Shown here piece after piece: positions 47,873-56,101 of a stretch of 64,000 nt of DNA. The stretch comes from Gammaproteobacteria bacterium Milos-ODIII6 (GTDB taxonomy: Bacteria; Pseudomonadota; Gammaproteobacteria; Chromatiales; Chromatiaceae): the NCBI GenBank assembly GCA_029228645.1, contig JAPTHR010000012.1, positions 40,324 to 104,323 on the forward strand, read 5' to 3'. The number at the start of each line of letters is the position of its first letter. Position 1 is the first letter of the stretch. A model generated the notes under the pieces. The model saw nothing but the letters and a program-made list of their open reading frames with translations, had not been told where the DNA came from and searched no databases. The position numbers and the translations under genes are program-made.

Positions 47873-48535
47873 ATGTTCGCGACCGACGCCGAAAAGGCCC
47901 GCTTCAATATGGTCGAACAGCAGATCCGGCCGGTGGATATCAGTGACAAACGGGTGCTCGAGGCCTTCACGCGGGTGCCGCGGGAGCATTTCGTCGATCC
48001 GACGTATCAATCGCTTGCCTTCGCCGACACCCACTTGCCGCTGGGCAGAGGCGAGGTGATGATGACCCCGATCCAGGAGGGGATGATGCTGCAGGCCCTC
48101 GACGTGCAGCCCGGCGACCGGGTGCTGGAAATCGGAACCGGGAGCGGCTTCGTCACCGCCTGCCTTGCGCATCTCGGCGGCAAAGTGGACAGCTACGAGA
48201 TCGATCCGGAACTGAGCGAAAAGGCCGCCGACAGACTGCACTCGGCGGGAATCCACGGTGTGCACCTGCGGGTTGCAGACATCTTCTCCATCGGACTGCC
48301 CGAGGGGGGCTTCGATGCGATTGCAGTCACCGGCTCGATGCCGCTGGAGAACGACCGGTTCACCCGTGCCCTGGCCCCGGGCGGGCGTCTGTTCGCGATC
48401 CTGGGCCAGGACCCCATCATGCAGGCCACGCTCTTTACCCGCTCCATACAGGGGAACCTCAAACGCGAGGTCTTGAGCGAAACGCTGTTGCCGCCGCTGA
48501 AGAACGCGCCTCGCCCGAAGCCATTTGTTTTCTAG
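47873..48535 (+). CDS. pcm: Protein-L-isoaspartate O-methyltransferase-like protein
   Basis: A 220 aa SAM-dependent methyltransferase of the PCMT family, which repairs isoaspartyl residues. ARFNMVEQQIRPVDISDKRVLEAFTRVPREHFVDP is the N-terminal signature; GDRVLEIGTGSGFVTACLAHL (about 84-104) is the SAM-binding motif I. It belongs to the Pcm-like group found next to rhodanese and LPS genes in many gammaproteobacteria, in which repair activity is not always shown. The next gene starts right after the stop. Confidence 0.88.
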   Translation: MFATDAEKARFNMVEQQIRPVDISDKRVLEAFTRVPREHFVDPTYQSLAFADTHLPLGRGEVMMTPIQEGMMLQALDVQPGDRVLEIGTGSGFVTACLAHLGGKVDSYEIDPELSEKAADRLHSAGIHGVHLRVADIFSIGLPEGGFDAIAVTGSMPLENDRFTRALAPGGRLFAILGQDPIMQATLFTRSIQGNLKREVLSETLLPPLKNAPRPKPFVF

Positions 48536-48536
48536 T

Positions 48537-48851
48537 GTGGTGAATCTCTCGCCGGCCGAGCTCCGGGATTACCTGGAGCAGAAGCAGCCCCTGCTGCTCG
48601 ATGTGCGCGAACCCTGGGAATTCGACATCTGCCGCCTGCAGGACTCCGAACTGGTGCCCATGGGCCGCATACCCACCTGGGCGGAGGATGCGGACAAGGA
48701 CAGGCCGACAGTGGTCATCTGTCATCACGGTATCCGCAGCCGCCAGGTGGCCATGTACCTCGAAAACCTCGGTTTCCGCGAAGTGATCAATCTCGCTGGC
48801 GGCGTGGAGCGCTGGGCCAGGGAAGTCGATCCGCAGATGGCGACCTACTGA
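48537..48851 (+). CDS. Rhodanese-domain sulfurtransferase (GlpE-like)
   Basis: A 104 aa single rhodanese domain. LLLDVREPWEFDICRLQDSELVPMGRIPTW is the domain's N-terminal signature and VVICHHGIRSRQVAMYL carries the active Cys in C-x4-R. No signal peptide, unlike the other rhodanese at 23.1 kb. Two adjacent GTG codons (48537, 48540) are possible starts, immediately after the pcm stop, so it is translated with pcm. Its end overlaps waaA by seven bases. Confidence 0.9.
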   Translation: MVNLSPAELRDYLEQKQPLLLDVREPWEFDICRLQDSELVPMGRIPTWAEDADKDRPTVVICHHGIRSRQVAMYLENLGFREVINLAGGVERWAREVDPQMATY

Positions 48852-50140
48852 GCGCCGAACCGACGCGTCGCAGACTCTCTCCGACCGGACTCCAAATTGA
48901 CCTCGACCAAGCGCAGCAGGCGCTCCAATGCCCCCCGATTGGCCTGCACCACCTGCCGCCCGGCCTCACCGGCAGCGGCGCGCGCGATTGCATCAGACAA
49001 CCAGTCCTGCAGCACCTCGGCCAAATGCATGCCATCGCTCACCTCGAGCGCGGCCCCCCGATCCAGCAGCATGCGGCTGATCAGTGAGAAGTTGAAGGTG
49101 TGCGGGCCGAAGCAGACCGGCACCCCCTGCGCAGCCGCCTCGAGCATGTTGTGCCCCCCGACCGGAACCAGGCTCCCCCCGATGAAGGCCGCATCGGATG
49201 CGCCCAGCAGCGCGGGTAACTCACCCATGGTGTCGCCCAGGTAGACCTGGGTCGATTCGTCGGGCAGGTCGCCACTGGAGCGCCGCACCACAGTCAGCCC
49301 ATGCCGCACCACGCGCGAGGCGACCCGCTCGAACCGTTCCGGATGACGCGGCACCAGGATCAGAAGGGCATTCGGCAGCGCCTGCATCAGGCGGCTGTGG
49401 GCCGCCAGCATCAACTCGTCCTCCCCCTCGTGGGTGCTCGCCGCAATCCACACCGGCCGCTCCCCCCAGAGGCGCCGCAATACCTCGACCTGTTCGCTCA
49501 CGCTGGCAGGCAGGGCCATGTCGAACTTGATGCTGCCGGTGACCACGACCTCGCACGCGCCGGCCTCGCGAAATCGCTGTGCGTCCGCCTCCGTCTGGGC
49601 GGCCACCTGGTCGATCGTGGCGAACACGCGGCGCGCGAACCGGCCGAGGCGCCGGTAGCGGCGGAAAGAGCGCTGCGACAGGCGCCCGTTGGCCAGCAGG
49701 CTGTGCACCCCCCGCTGCTGGCAGGTGCGCAACAGGTTCGGCCAGATCTCGGTTTCTACCATGAGGAAGTGTTGCGGCCGCACACGGTCGAAAAACCGGT
49801 CCAGGAAGCGCGGCAGGTCATAGGGCATGTACGAGTGATATACCCTGTCAGCAAAAAGGCGGCGCACCTGGTCAGAACCCGTTGGCGTGGTGGTCGTGAT
49901 GGTGAGTGCGCGGTCCGGGTAGTGCTCAAGCAACAGCCGCGCCAGTGGCGCGATCGCCAGGACCTCTCCCACCGATACGGCATGTATCCAGATCCCTCCT
50001 CGTGGCGGCTTTCGATCCACGCAGCCGAATCGCTCCTGCCAGCGAAGCCGGTACGCGGGCGCCTTCCTGCCCCGCCACAGCAGGCGCAGCAGCACCAGGG
50101 GCATAGCCAGGTAGATCAGGGAGGTGTAAAGGCGATACAT
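48845..50140 (-). CDS. waaA: 3-deoxy-D-manno-octulosonic acid (Kdo) transferase
   Basis: Membrane-associated glycosyltransferase adding Kdo to lipid IVA, essential for LPS. The 431 aa protein starts MYRLYTSLIYLAMPLVLLRLLWRGRKAP (anchor) with RLRWQERFG, then the N-domain WIHAVSVGEVLA and FLMVETEIWPNLLR, and the C-domain VFGPHTFNFSLIS-type segment with VPVGGHNMLEAAA-like motif (GGSLVPVGGHNMLE). ATG 50140 begins the conserved protein; the frame is open to 50332. Divergent from lpxL. Confidence 0.95.
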   Translation of the reverse strand: MYRLYTSLIYLAMPLVLLRLLWRGRKAPAYRLRWQERFGCVDRKPPRGGIWIHAVSVGEVLAIAPLARLLLEHYPDRALTITTTTPTGSDQVRRLFADRVYHSYMPYDLPRFLDRFFDRVRPQHFLMVETEIWPNLLRTCQQRGVHSLLANGRLSQRSFRRYRRLGRFARRVFATIDQVAAQTEADAQRFREAGACEVVVTGSIKFDMALPASVSEQVEVLRRLWGERPVWIAASTHEGEDELMLAAHSRLMQALPNALLILVPRHPERFERVASRVVRHGLTVVRRSSGDLPDESTQVYLGDTMGELPALLGASDAAFIGGSLVPVGGHNMLEAAAQGVPVCFGPHTFNFSLISRMLLDRGAALEVSDGMHLAEVLQDWLSDAIARAAAGEAGRQVVQANRGALERLLRLVEVNLESGRRESATRRFGAQ

Positions 50141-50210
50141 CGATCCGGCCGCTTCCAGGGACACCGCCGCGAGACTAACCGAGCGCCCCCCTGGTGGCCA
50201 GTCCCCCGGC

Positions 50211-51152
50211 ATGTCGTTAGACTCGCCGTCCATGAGCCTGCCGACCATGCTGCTGCATCCACGCCACTGGCCGACCTGGGTGGCGATCGGCCTGCTGCGC
50301 CTGATCTCGCTGATGCCGTATCCCGCGATCATGGCCAGCGGGCGCCTGATCGGACTGCTGCTCTACCCCTTCGCCACGCGCCGCCGCCTGATCGCTCAGA
50401 TCAACCTGCAGCGCTGCCTGCCAAATCTGAGTGACGCCGAACGGCGGACCCTGCTGCGATCGCATTTCGTTGCCCTGGGACAGGGAGTAGTCGAGGTGGG
50501 CATGGCGTGGTGGTGGTCGCAGGAACGCCTCGAGCGACTGCTTCGATCGGTCGAAGGGCTGGAACACCTGCCGCCCGTGGACCACCCCGGCGGGACCATC
50601 TACCTGACCGCGCACTTCAGCTCGCTCGAGCTGTCCGGCCGCTTCCTGGGTGCGCGGCGACCCAGCGCCGCCATGTACCGGCGCAATGAGAACCCGGTCC
50701 TCGAGTACCTGATCACGCGCCATCGTGGCCGCCACCTGCTGGATGTCATCGCGCGGGACGATGCGCGCGGCATGATCAAAATGCTGAAAAACGGCGACAG
50801 CGTGTGGTTTGCCCCCGATCAGAACTACGCGCACAAGGGCAAGGTGTTCGCCGAGTTCATGGGAGTGCCTGCCGCCACCCATACGGCGACCAGCCGCTTT
50901 GCCCGCGCCGGGCGCGCCGCTGTCGTTCCCTTCGTGCTGTTGCGGGTGCCCGGCGGTTACCGCCTGCGGATCGAACCGCCCCTGGCGGCGTTTCCATCCG
51001 AAGACCCACAATCGGATGCGCAACGGATCAACGACACCTTCGCGCAGTGGGTGATGCAGGCACCCGAGCAGTACAACTGGATCCACCGCCGCTTCAAGAC
51101 CCGGCCGGATGGTGGTCCGCCGCCCTACCCGGCCCGGAGACCGAAGCGATAG
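50211..51152 (+). CDS. lpxL: Lipid A lauroyl/acyl transferase (LpxL family)
   Basis: Inner-membrane acyltransferase adding a secondary acyl chain to lipid A. The 313 aa protein has an N-terminal membrane segment (VAIGLLRLISLMPYPAIMASGRLIGLLLY) and the catalytic H-x4-E site, TAHFSSLELSGR (about 134-145), then GVPAATHTATSRFARAG and PEQYNWIHRRFKTRP at the C-terminus, typical for LpxL/HtrB. ATG 50211 or 50232 could be the start. Pairs with waaA and msbA in LPS assembly. Confidence 0.92.
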   Translation: MSLDSPSMSLPTMLLHPRHWPTWVAIGLLRLISLMPYPAIMASGRLIGLLLYPFATRRRLIAQINLQRCLPNLSDAERRTLLRSHFVALGQGVVEVGMAWWWSQERLERLLRSVEGLEHLPPVDHPGGTIYLTAHFSSLELSGRFLGARRPSAAMYRRNENPVLEYLITRHRGRHLLDVIARDDARGMIKMLKNGDSVWFAPDQNYAHKGKVFAEFMGVPAATHTATSRFARAGRAAVVPFVLLRVPGGYRLRIEPPLAAFPSEDPQSDAQRINDTFAQWVMQAPEQYNWIHRRFKTRPDGGPPPYPARRPKR

Positions 51153-51182
51153 GGCTGATGCCCCTTAGCCTCGAACGGCTTC

Positions 51183-51233
51183 TTTCGCGAGCAAGCTCGC
51201 TCCTACGGGTTGGGAGCGGCCTTGGCCGCGAAA
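51183..51233. repeat. REP-type palindrome
   Basis: TTTCGCGAGCAAGCTCGCTCC (51183-51203) and its imperfect mirror GGGAGCGGCCTTGGCCGCGAAA (51212-51233) form a hairpin of about 23-base arms with a short loop. This resembles the Pseudomonas-type REP repeats (CGAGCAAGCTCGCTCCTAC). It lies 31 bases after lpxL. I saw no second copy in the window. Confidence 0.75.
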
Positions 51234-51286
51234 GCTCAACTAAACACAGTTAGAATGGGGGCTTACCACTACCGGGCTCCAGCTGT

Positions 51287-52378
51287 ATGCAATTCATCGA
51301 CCTCAAGACCCAGCAACTGCGCATCCGCGACGACCTGGACCGTCGCCTGGCCGCGCTTCTCGACCACGGCCAATACATCCTTGGCCCGGAGGTCAGCGAG
51401 ATGGAAAAGGATCTCGCCGCCTATGCAGGCGTCGATCACTGCGTTTCGGTCGCAAGCGGCACGGATGCGCTGCTTCTGGCGCTGATGGCGCTGGATATCG
51501 GTCCTGGCGACGAGGTCATCACCACGCCCTTCAGCTTCATCGCCACCGCCGAGGTGATCGGCCTGATCGGGGCGACGCCGGTGTTCGTCGACATCGACCC
51601 CATGACTTTCAACCTCGACCCGAGCCTGCTCGCCGCGGCAATCACCGAGCGCACCCGCGCGATCATGCCGGTGGGGCTGTTCGGCCTGTGCGCCGACATG
51701 CACAGCATCAACGCCATCGCCGCCGAGCATGGCCTGCCCGTGATCGAGGATGCGGCCCAGAGTTTCGGCGCAACGTTGAACGGGCGGCGCTCCTGTGGGC
51801 TGTCGACCATCGGCTGCACCAGTTTCTTCCCCGCCAAGCCGCTCGGCTGCTATGGGGATGGCGGCGCCTGTTTCAGCAACGACGAGGGGATTGCCGTCCG
51901 CCTGCGCGAACTGCGCAATCATGGCCAGGACCGCGCCTATCACCATCCACGCCTGGGCATCAACGGACGCATGGACGGGATGCAGGCGGCAGTCATTCTC
52001 GCCAAGCTGAAGATCTTCGATGAGGAGGTCGAGGAACGGGCCCGCATCGGCGCCCGCTACAGCGCGCTACTGGCAGACAGCGAATGCGTCACGCCCTATA
52101 TCCCGAGTGACTACCAGAGCGTCTACGCGCAGTACACCCTGCAGGTCGACGATCGCGACAAGGTGCGCGAGGCTTTGCAAAAGGCGGGGGTTCCCACCGC
52201 CGTGTACTACCCCATCACGCTCGACCAACAGCCCGCATTGCGCGACATCGCGCGGGTGCAGGGTCACCTCGACGTAGCGCATGCCATGGCCGAGCGGGTA
52301 ATGAGTCTTCCGATGCATCCCTACCTGGACGCCGAGACCCAGGATCACATTGCGGATGTCGTGAAGCAGGCCCTTTGA
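51287..52378 (+). CDS. DegT/DnrJ/EryC1/StrS aminotransferase
   Basis: A 363 aa PLP-dependent sugar aminotransferase. IDLKTQQLRIRDDLDRRLAALLDHGQYILGPEVSEMEKDLAAYAG is the typical start, VASGTDALLLALMALDIGPGDEVITTPFSFIATAEVI binds PLP, DAAQSFGA and TSFFPAKPLGCYGDGGA (PLP Lys, about 185) follow. It would make an amino-sugar nucleotide for LPS, O-antigen or lipid A modification. It sits between lpxL and msbA in the same direction, suggesting a role in the LPS pathway; exact substrate open. Confidence 0.9.
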   Translation: MQFIDLKTQQLRIRDDLDRRLAALLDHGQYILGPEVSEMEKDLAAYAGVDHCVSVASGTDALLLALMALDIGPGDEVITTPFSFIATAEVIGLIGATPVFVDIDPMTFNLDPSLLAAAITERTRAIMPVGLFGLCADMHSINAIAAEHGLPVIEDAAQSFGATLNGRRSCGLSTIGCTSFFPAKPLGCYGDGGACFSNDEGIAVRLRELRNHGQDRAYHHPRLGINGRMDGMQAAVILAKLKIFDEEVEERARIGARYSALLADSECVTPYIPSDYQSVYAQYTLQVDDRDKVREALQKAGVPTAVYYPITLDQQPALRDIARVQGHLDVAHAMAERVMSLPMHPYLDAETQDHIADVVKQAL

Positions 52379-52425
52379 GTGGTGGCTGAAACCCGACGCC
52401 CGACCGGGGTGGAGCCTTTTTGCCG

Positions 52426-54177
52426 ATGACAGCCCCGCTCACCCCGACAAGCCGCCAGACGCTCTCTCGCCTGCTCGGCTACTTCAGACCGCACTGGCGG
52501 GTGTTTCTCGTCGGAACCTTCGGCATGGTTCTGCTGGCGGTCAGTGAGGCGGGCATTCCGGCGCTGCTCAAGCCCCTGCTGGACGGCACCTTTGTGGAAA
52601 AGGACCCGGTCTACCTGAAGTGGGCGCCAGTCGCGCTCATCCTGCTGTTCCTGGTGCGCGGCATCGCCCAGCTGGCCAGTAATGCGGCCTTCGCCGCCAT
52701 CTCGACGCGCCTGATGCACACCCTGCGCGAACAGATGTTCACCCGCCTGCTGCAACTGCCGACCGAATTCTACGAACGGACCGTCAGTGGCACCGTGATC
52801 TCGCGCTTCTCCTACGACGTCTCGCAGATTTCCTACGCTGGCGTGCAGCTGTTCAACACCCTGGTCAAGGACTCGCTGATCGTGCTCGGCCTGCTCGCCT
52901 ACGTCTTCTGGCTCGACTGGCAGTTGAGCCTGATCACCTTCATCCTGCTGCCCACAGTCGCGCTGATAGCGAAATTCATCGGGCGGCGTCAGCGCGGCCT
53001 GAGCCGCGAGATGCAAGACACCTTCGGCGAAATGACCCATGTGTTGGAAGAGACCACACGCGGACACAAGGTAATCAAGATCCACGGCGGCCAGGAGTAC
53101 GAGGCCAGGCGCTTCGACGCCACCGCGAAACGCATCCGGCATCAGCAGTTCAAGCTCGCGGTGGCGGCCAACATCGGCGTACCGGTGGTCGAGTTCGTGG
53201 GCGCCGTGATCATGGCAGCGGTCATCTACATCGGCACCGACCGGGCTGCGGAAGAACAATTGACCGTGGGCGGATTCGTGGCCTTCTTCACCGCGTTGGG
53301 GCTGTTGTTCTCGCCGATCAAACGCCTGACCAAGCTGACCGACCCGCTGCAGCGCGGCTTGGCTGCCGCGGAGAGCGTGTTCGCCGTCATCGATGAGCTG
53401 CCTGAACAGGACCACGGCCGGCAGGACATCGGGCACAGCAGCGGTGCGCTGCGCTTCGAGCAGGCGCACTTCCGCTACCCGGGGGCCGAGCGAGACGCCC
53501 TGGGTCCTATCGACCTGGAAATCCGGCCCGACAGCATGACCGCCCTGGTCGGCGCCTCGGGCAGCGGCAAAAGCACCTTCGTCAGCCTGATCCCGCGCCT
53601 GCACGAGGTGACCGGTGGACGCATCCTGCTCGACGGGATCGACACCCGGCAACTCACCCTGGACAGCCTGCGCCAACAGATTGCATTCGTCGACCAACAG
53701 GTCATCCTGTTCAACGACACCGTGGGCACCAATATCGCGTATGGGGCGGCGCACGATGAGGCGCGCGTGCGACAGGCGGTGCGTGACGCCGGCGCGCTCG
53801 AGTTCATCGAGAACCTGCCGCAGGGCTTCGACACCCCCATCGGCGAGAACGGGGTCAAGCTGTCCGGCGGACAACGCCAGCGCCTGGCGATAGCGCGCGC
53901 CCTGTTCACCAACGCCCGCATCCTGATCCTGGACGAGGCCACCTCGGCGCTGGACACCGAGTCCGAGCGCCTGGTGCAACAGGGCCTGGAGCGACTGCGC
54001 AGCGGCCGCACCACGCTGGTGATTGCGCACCGGTTATCGACGGTACAGAAGGCCGACCGCATCCTGGTATTCGAGCACGGGCGGATCGTCGAGGACGGCA
54101 CCCACGGCGAGTTGATGGCACGCAAGGGTGTGTACTACCGACTCAACCAGGCGCAGCTATTTGCCGAAGACAAATGA
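52426..54177 (+). CDS. msbA: Lipid A export ATP-binding/permease protein MsbA
   Basis: Homodimeric ABC exporter flipping lipid A-core. The about 583 aa half-transporter has six membrane helices in the first 320 residues (WRVFLVGTFGMVLLAVSEAG..., VALILLFLVRGIAQLASNAAFA, and others) and a C-terminal ATPase: Walker A GASGSGKST (about 376-384), signature LSGGQRQRLAIARAL, Walker B ILILDEATSALD, H-loop VIAHRLST. The ATG at 52426 is used; an upstream TTG at 52420 has slightly better ribosome-site spacing. Confidence 0.95.
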   Translation: MTAPLTPTSRQTLSRLLGYFRPHWRVFLVGTFGMVLLAVSEAGIPALLKPLLDGTFVEKDPVYLKWAPVALILLFLVRGIAQLASNAAFAAISTRLMHTLREQMFTRLLQLPTEFYERTVSGTVISRFSYDVSQISYAGVQLFNTLVKDSLIVLGLLAYVFWLDWQLSLITFILLPTVALIAKFIGRRQRGLSREMQDTFGEMTHVLEETTRGHKVIKIHGGQEYEARRFDATAKRIRHQQFKLAVAANIGVPVVEFVGAVIMAAVIYIGTDRAAEEQLTVGGFVAFFTALGLLFSPIKRLTKLTDPLQRGLAAAESVFAVIDELPEQDHGRQDIGHSSGALRFEQAHFRYPGAERDALGPIDLEIRPDSMTALVGASGSGKSTFVSLIPRLHEVTGGRILLDGIDTRQLTLDSLRQQIAFVDQQVILFNDTVGTNIAYGAAHDEARVRQAVRDAGALEFIENLPQGFDTPIGENGVKLSGGQRQRLAIARALFTNARILILDEATSALDTESERLVQQGLERLRSGRTTLVIAHRLSTVQKADRILVFEHGRIVEDGTHGELMARKGVYYRLNQAQLFAEDK

Positions 54178-54285
54178 CTACTGCCTGTCGGGCCTTGCGG
54201 GACGACTATGGATCGCAGCGGCACATCGGGTTTTTCCACGTACCCTATAATGGACGGCAGTATTCCATCCCATCCCGCAAGTGAT

Positions 54286-54585
54286 ATGCGCTTGAGCCCA
54301 AGAGAAATCCGGGTCATCCGTGAAACCGTCACCGAGGTCTTTGGGCCCGGCGTCACGGTCAGTCTCTTCGGCTCGCGGATCGACGATACCGAGAGAGGTG
54401 GCGATATCGACCTCCTGATCGAGAGCGATGTCCCCATTCCCGACCGTCTGCGCAAGAACCTGCAGCTCGGAGCCCGGCTGCAGATCCGTCTGGGCGAGCA
54501 ACCGATCGATATTTTGATGGTTGACCCGAACGTACCGATGCAGCCCATCCACGAACAGGCGCGTCGCACTGGGATACGCCTGTGA
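54286..54585 (+). CDS. Nucleotidyltransferase (MNT/MntA-like), small
   Basis: A 99 aa minimal nucleotidyltransferase. VTVSLFGSRIDDTERGGDIDLLIES carries the GS-x10-DxD motif (FGS...DIDLL) and a third acidic residue (Asp in PIDILMV). Small proteins of this type are often antitoxins or modifiers paired with HEPN toxins, but no HEPN gene follows here. The N-terminus MRLSPREIRVIRETVTEVFG is helical. ATG 54286 begins the conserved region, after the msbA terminator-free gap. Confidence 0.8.
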   Translation: MRLSPREIRVIRETVTEVFGPGVTVSLFGSRIDDTERGGDIDLLIESDVPIPDRLRKNLQLGARLQIRLGEQPIDILMVDPNVPMQPIHEQARRTGIRL

Positions 54586-54667
54586 GTGGCCATTCGCGCC
54601 TGCTAAGAGGTTGCTTCCCGCATACGATGGAAATCATCCGCTGGAAAGGAGAAAAACAGGAGCATAC

Positions 54668-54928
54668 ATGCCAACTATCAGCGAATTTTTTGGCATCCTG
54701 ATTCGGATGTATTACGACGACCACAATCCGCCTCATTTCCATGCCTATTACGGCGGACATGAGGCTATTTTCTCGATCGAAACCCTGGAGATCATGGAAG
54801 GCTTGTTGCCCAAGCGGGCAAAAGCACTGGTTATTGAGTGGACGCTCGAACACAGACAGGAGTTGCTGAATGACTGGAAACTGGCTGAGCAGCATCAGCC
54901 TCTCAACAAGATTGCACCACTGGAGTAA
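54668..54928 (+). CDS. DUF4160 family protein
   Basis: An 86 aa protein with the DUF4160 signature MPTISEFFGILIRMYYDDHNPPHFHAYYGGHEAIFSIETLEIMEGLLPKRAK. The HxPPHFHAYY core and PxFH pattern are diagnostic. DUF4160 and DUF2442 genes occur as pairs across bacteria and have been considered toxin-antitoxin-like or mobile-region genes; function is not proven. AGGAG precedes the ATG. It lies 5 bases before the DUF2442 gene. Confidence 0.85.
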   Translation: MPTISEFFGILIRMYYDDHNPPHFHAYYGGHEAIFSIETLEIMEGLLPKRAKALVIEWTLEHRQELLNDWKLAEQHQPLNKIAPLE

Positions 54929-54933
54929 TCACC

Positions 54934-55170
54934 ATGCATCGAGTAACCCATGTAGAAACAAAACACGGATACACCCTTGCAGTCACTTTCGATGATGGCA
55001 CCTATGGTGAGGTGAGCCTCGCGGATCGACTCTTCGGGCCAATGTTCGAGCCATTGAAAGACCCGGCCTTTTTTGCAAGGGCGCGGGTAGACGAGTTTGG
55101 CGCCGTGTGCTGGCCAAACGATGCAGATCTGGCCCCGGATGCGCTGTATCGCAAAATCACCGCCAACTGA
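54934..55170 (+). CDS. DUF2442 family protein
   Basis: A 78 aa protein with the DUF2442 features: TKHGYTLAVTFDDGTYGEVSLADRL and FGAVCWPNDADLAPDALYRKI near the C-terminus. Members are thought to bind nucleic acid (some are fused to HTH domains), here it is a single domain. Directly downstream of DUF4160, making the usual pair. The trio with the nucleotidyltransferase interrupts the LPS gene run between msbA and the ELM1-like gene. Confidence 0.85.
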   Translation: MHRVTHVETKHGYTLAVTFDDGTYGEVSLADRLFGPMFEPLKDPAFFARARVDEFGAVCWPNDADLAPDALYRKITAN

Positions 55171-55183
55171 ATGCGGAACGACG

Positions 55184-56101
55184 TTGAATATAGGGATAGA
55201 CCCGCTGCACCTCTGGCGCCTGCTGGACGGGCGGCGTGGCCACCTGACCCAGATCGAGGGGTTGACCCGGGCGCTGGCAGAGCGCCGCAAACTCGATCTG
55301 CACGACCTGTCGGCGCCAAGCCGATGGACGGACCTGAGATACTGGCTAAGCGGCCGCTTCCCACCTGGAGAGGGTCTGCCGGCCCCGGATCTGATCCTGG
55401 CCGCGGGACACCAGACCCACCTTGCCGCGCTCGCAGCCCGCCGTGCCCGCGGCGGGCGTATCGTGGTGCTGATGAAGCCATCCCTCCCGCTGTCATCGTT
55501 CGACCTGTGCCTGATCCCCCGGCACGACGCCCCACCGGCGCGCGCCAACGTGATCGCCACCCGCGGCGTGCTCACCACGGTGCGCCCGTCCGAGCGGCAC
55601 GACCCGACGATTGGATTGATACTGCTGGGCGGCCCTTCCCGCCATCACAACTGGAACACGGCTACCATCCTCGAACAGATCCGGCAGATCGTCGCCGCGC
55701 AGCCCCAAGTACGGTTTCGGATCGGCGACTCGCCGCGCACCCCGCCAGAGACGCGCCAGTCACTGAGCGCGATGGAATCCGTGCAGCTGATCCCCTGGGA
55801 ACAGACCGAACCCGGAGATATCCAGCGGATGATGGCCGCAGCCGGCCAGGTCTGGGTCAGCGAGGACAGTGTCTCCATGCTGTATGAATCGTTGGGCAGC
55901 GGCGCACCGACCGGGTTGTTGCAGGTCGAGCGTAGAAAGCAGACCCGCGTCAGCCGCGGCGTCGATCAACTGGTCGAAGAGGGGATTGCCACACCCTATT
56001 CCCACTGGCGGACCCACCGACAGCTCGCCACCCCACCCGCACTGGATGAGGCCGGGCGCTGCGCAGATGAGATATTGAAAAGATGGCCGACCGCCGACTG
56101 A
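55184..56101 (+). CDS. ELM1/YiaD-like GT-B-fold protein (mitochondrial fission ELM1 family)
   Basis: A 305 aa protein of the ELM1 (DUF1022) family found among bacterial glycosyltransferase-like proteins. LWRLLDGRRGHLTQIEGLTRALAERR is the family start; LILAAGHQTHLAALAARRARGG and TIGLILLGGPSRHHNW... follow, with VSEDSVSMLYESLGSGAPTGLLQVERRKQTRV near the end. The TTG at 55184 is the probable start because it begins this motif; an ATG at 55097 would add 29 residues from the other gene's region. Overlaps the next glycosyltransferase by 19 bases. Confidence 0.75.
   Translation: MNIGIDPLHLWRLLDGRRGHLTQIEGLTRALAERRKLDLHDLSAPSRWTDLRYWLSGRFPPGEGLPAPDLILAAGHQTHLAALAARRARGGRIVVLMKPSLPLSSFDLCLIPRHDAPPARANVIATRGVLTTVRPSERHDPTIGLILLGGPSRHHNWNTATILEQIRQIVAAQPQVRFRIGDSPRTPPETRQSLSAMESVQLIPWEQTEPGDIQRMMAAAGQVWVSEDSVSMLYESLGSGAPTGLLQVERRKQTRVSRGVDQLVEEGIATPYSHWRTHRQLATPPALDEAGRCADEILKRWPTAD

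Noticed and set aside
52345..54030. 561 aa open frame on the minus strand across msbA
   Set aside because: Antisense to a certain ABC transporter gene; composition is typical of high-GC antisense frames and shows no domain.
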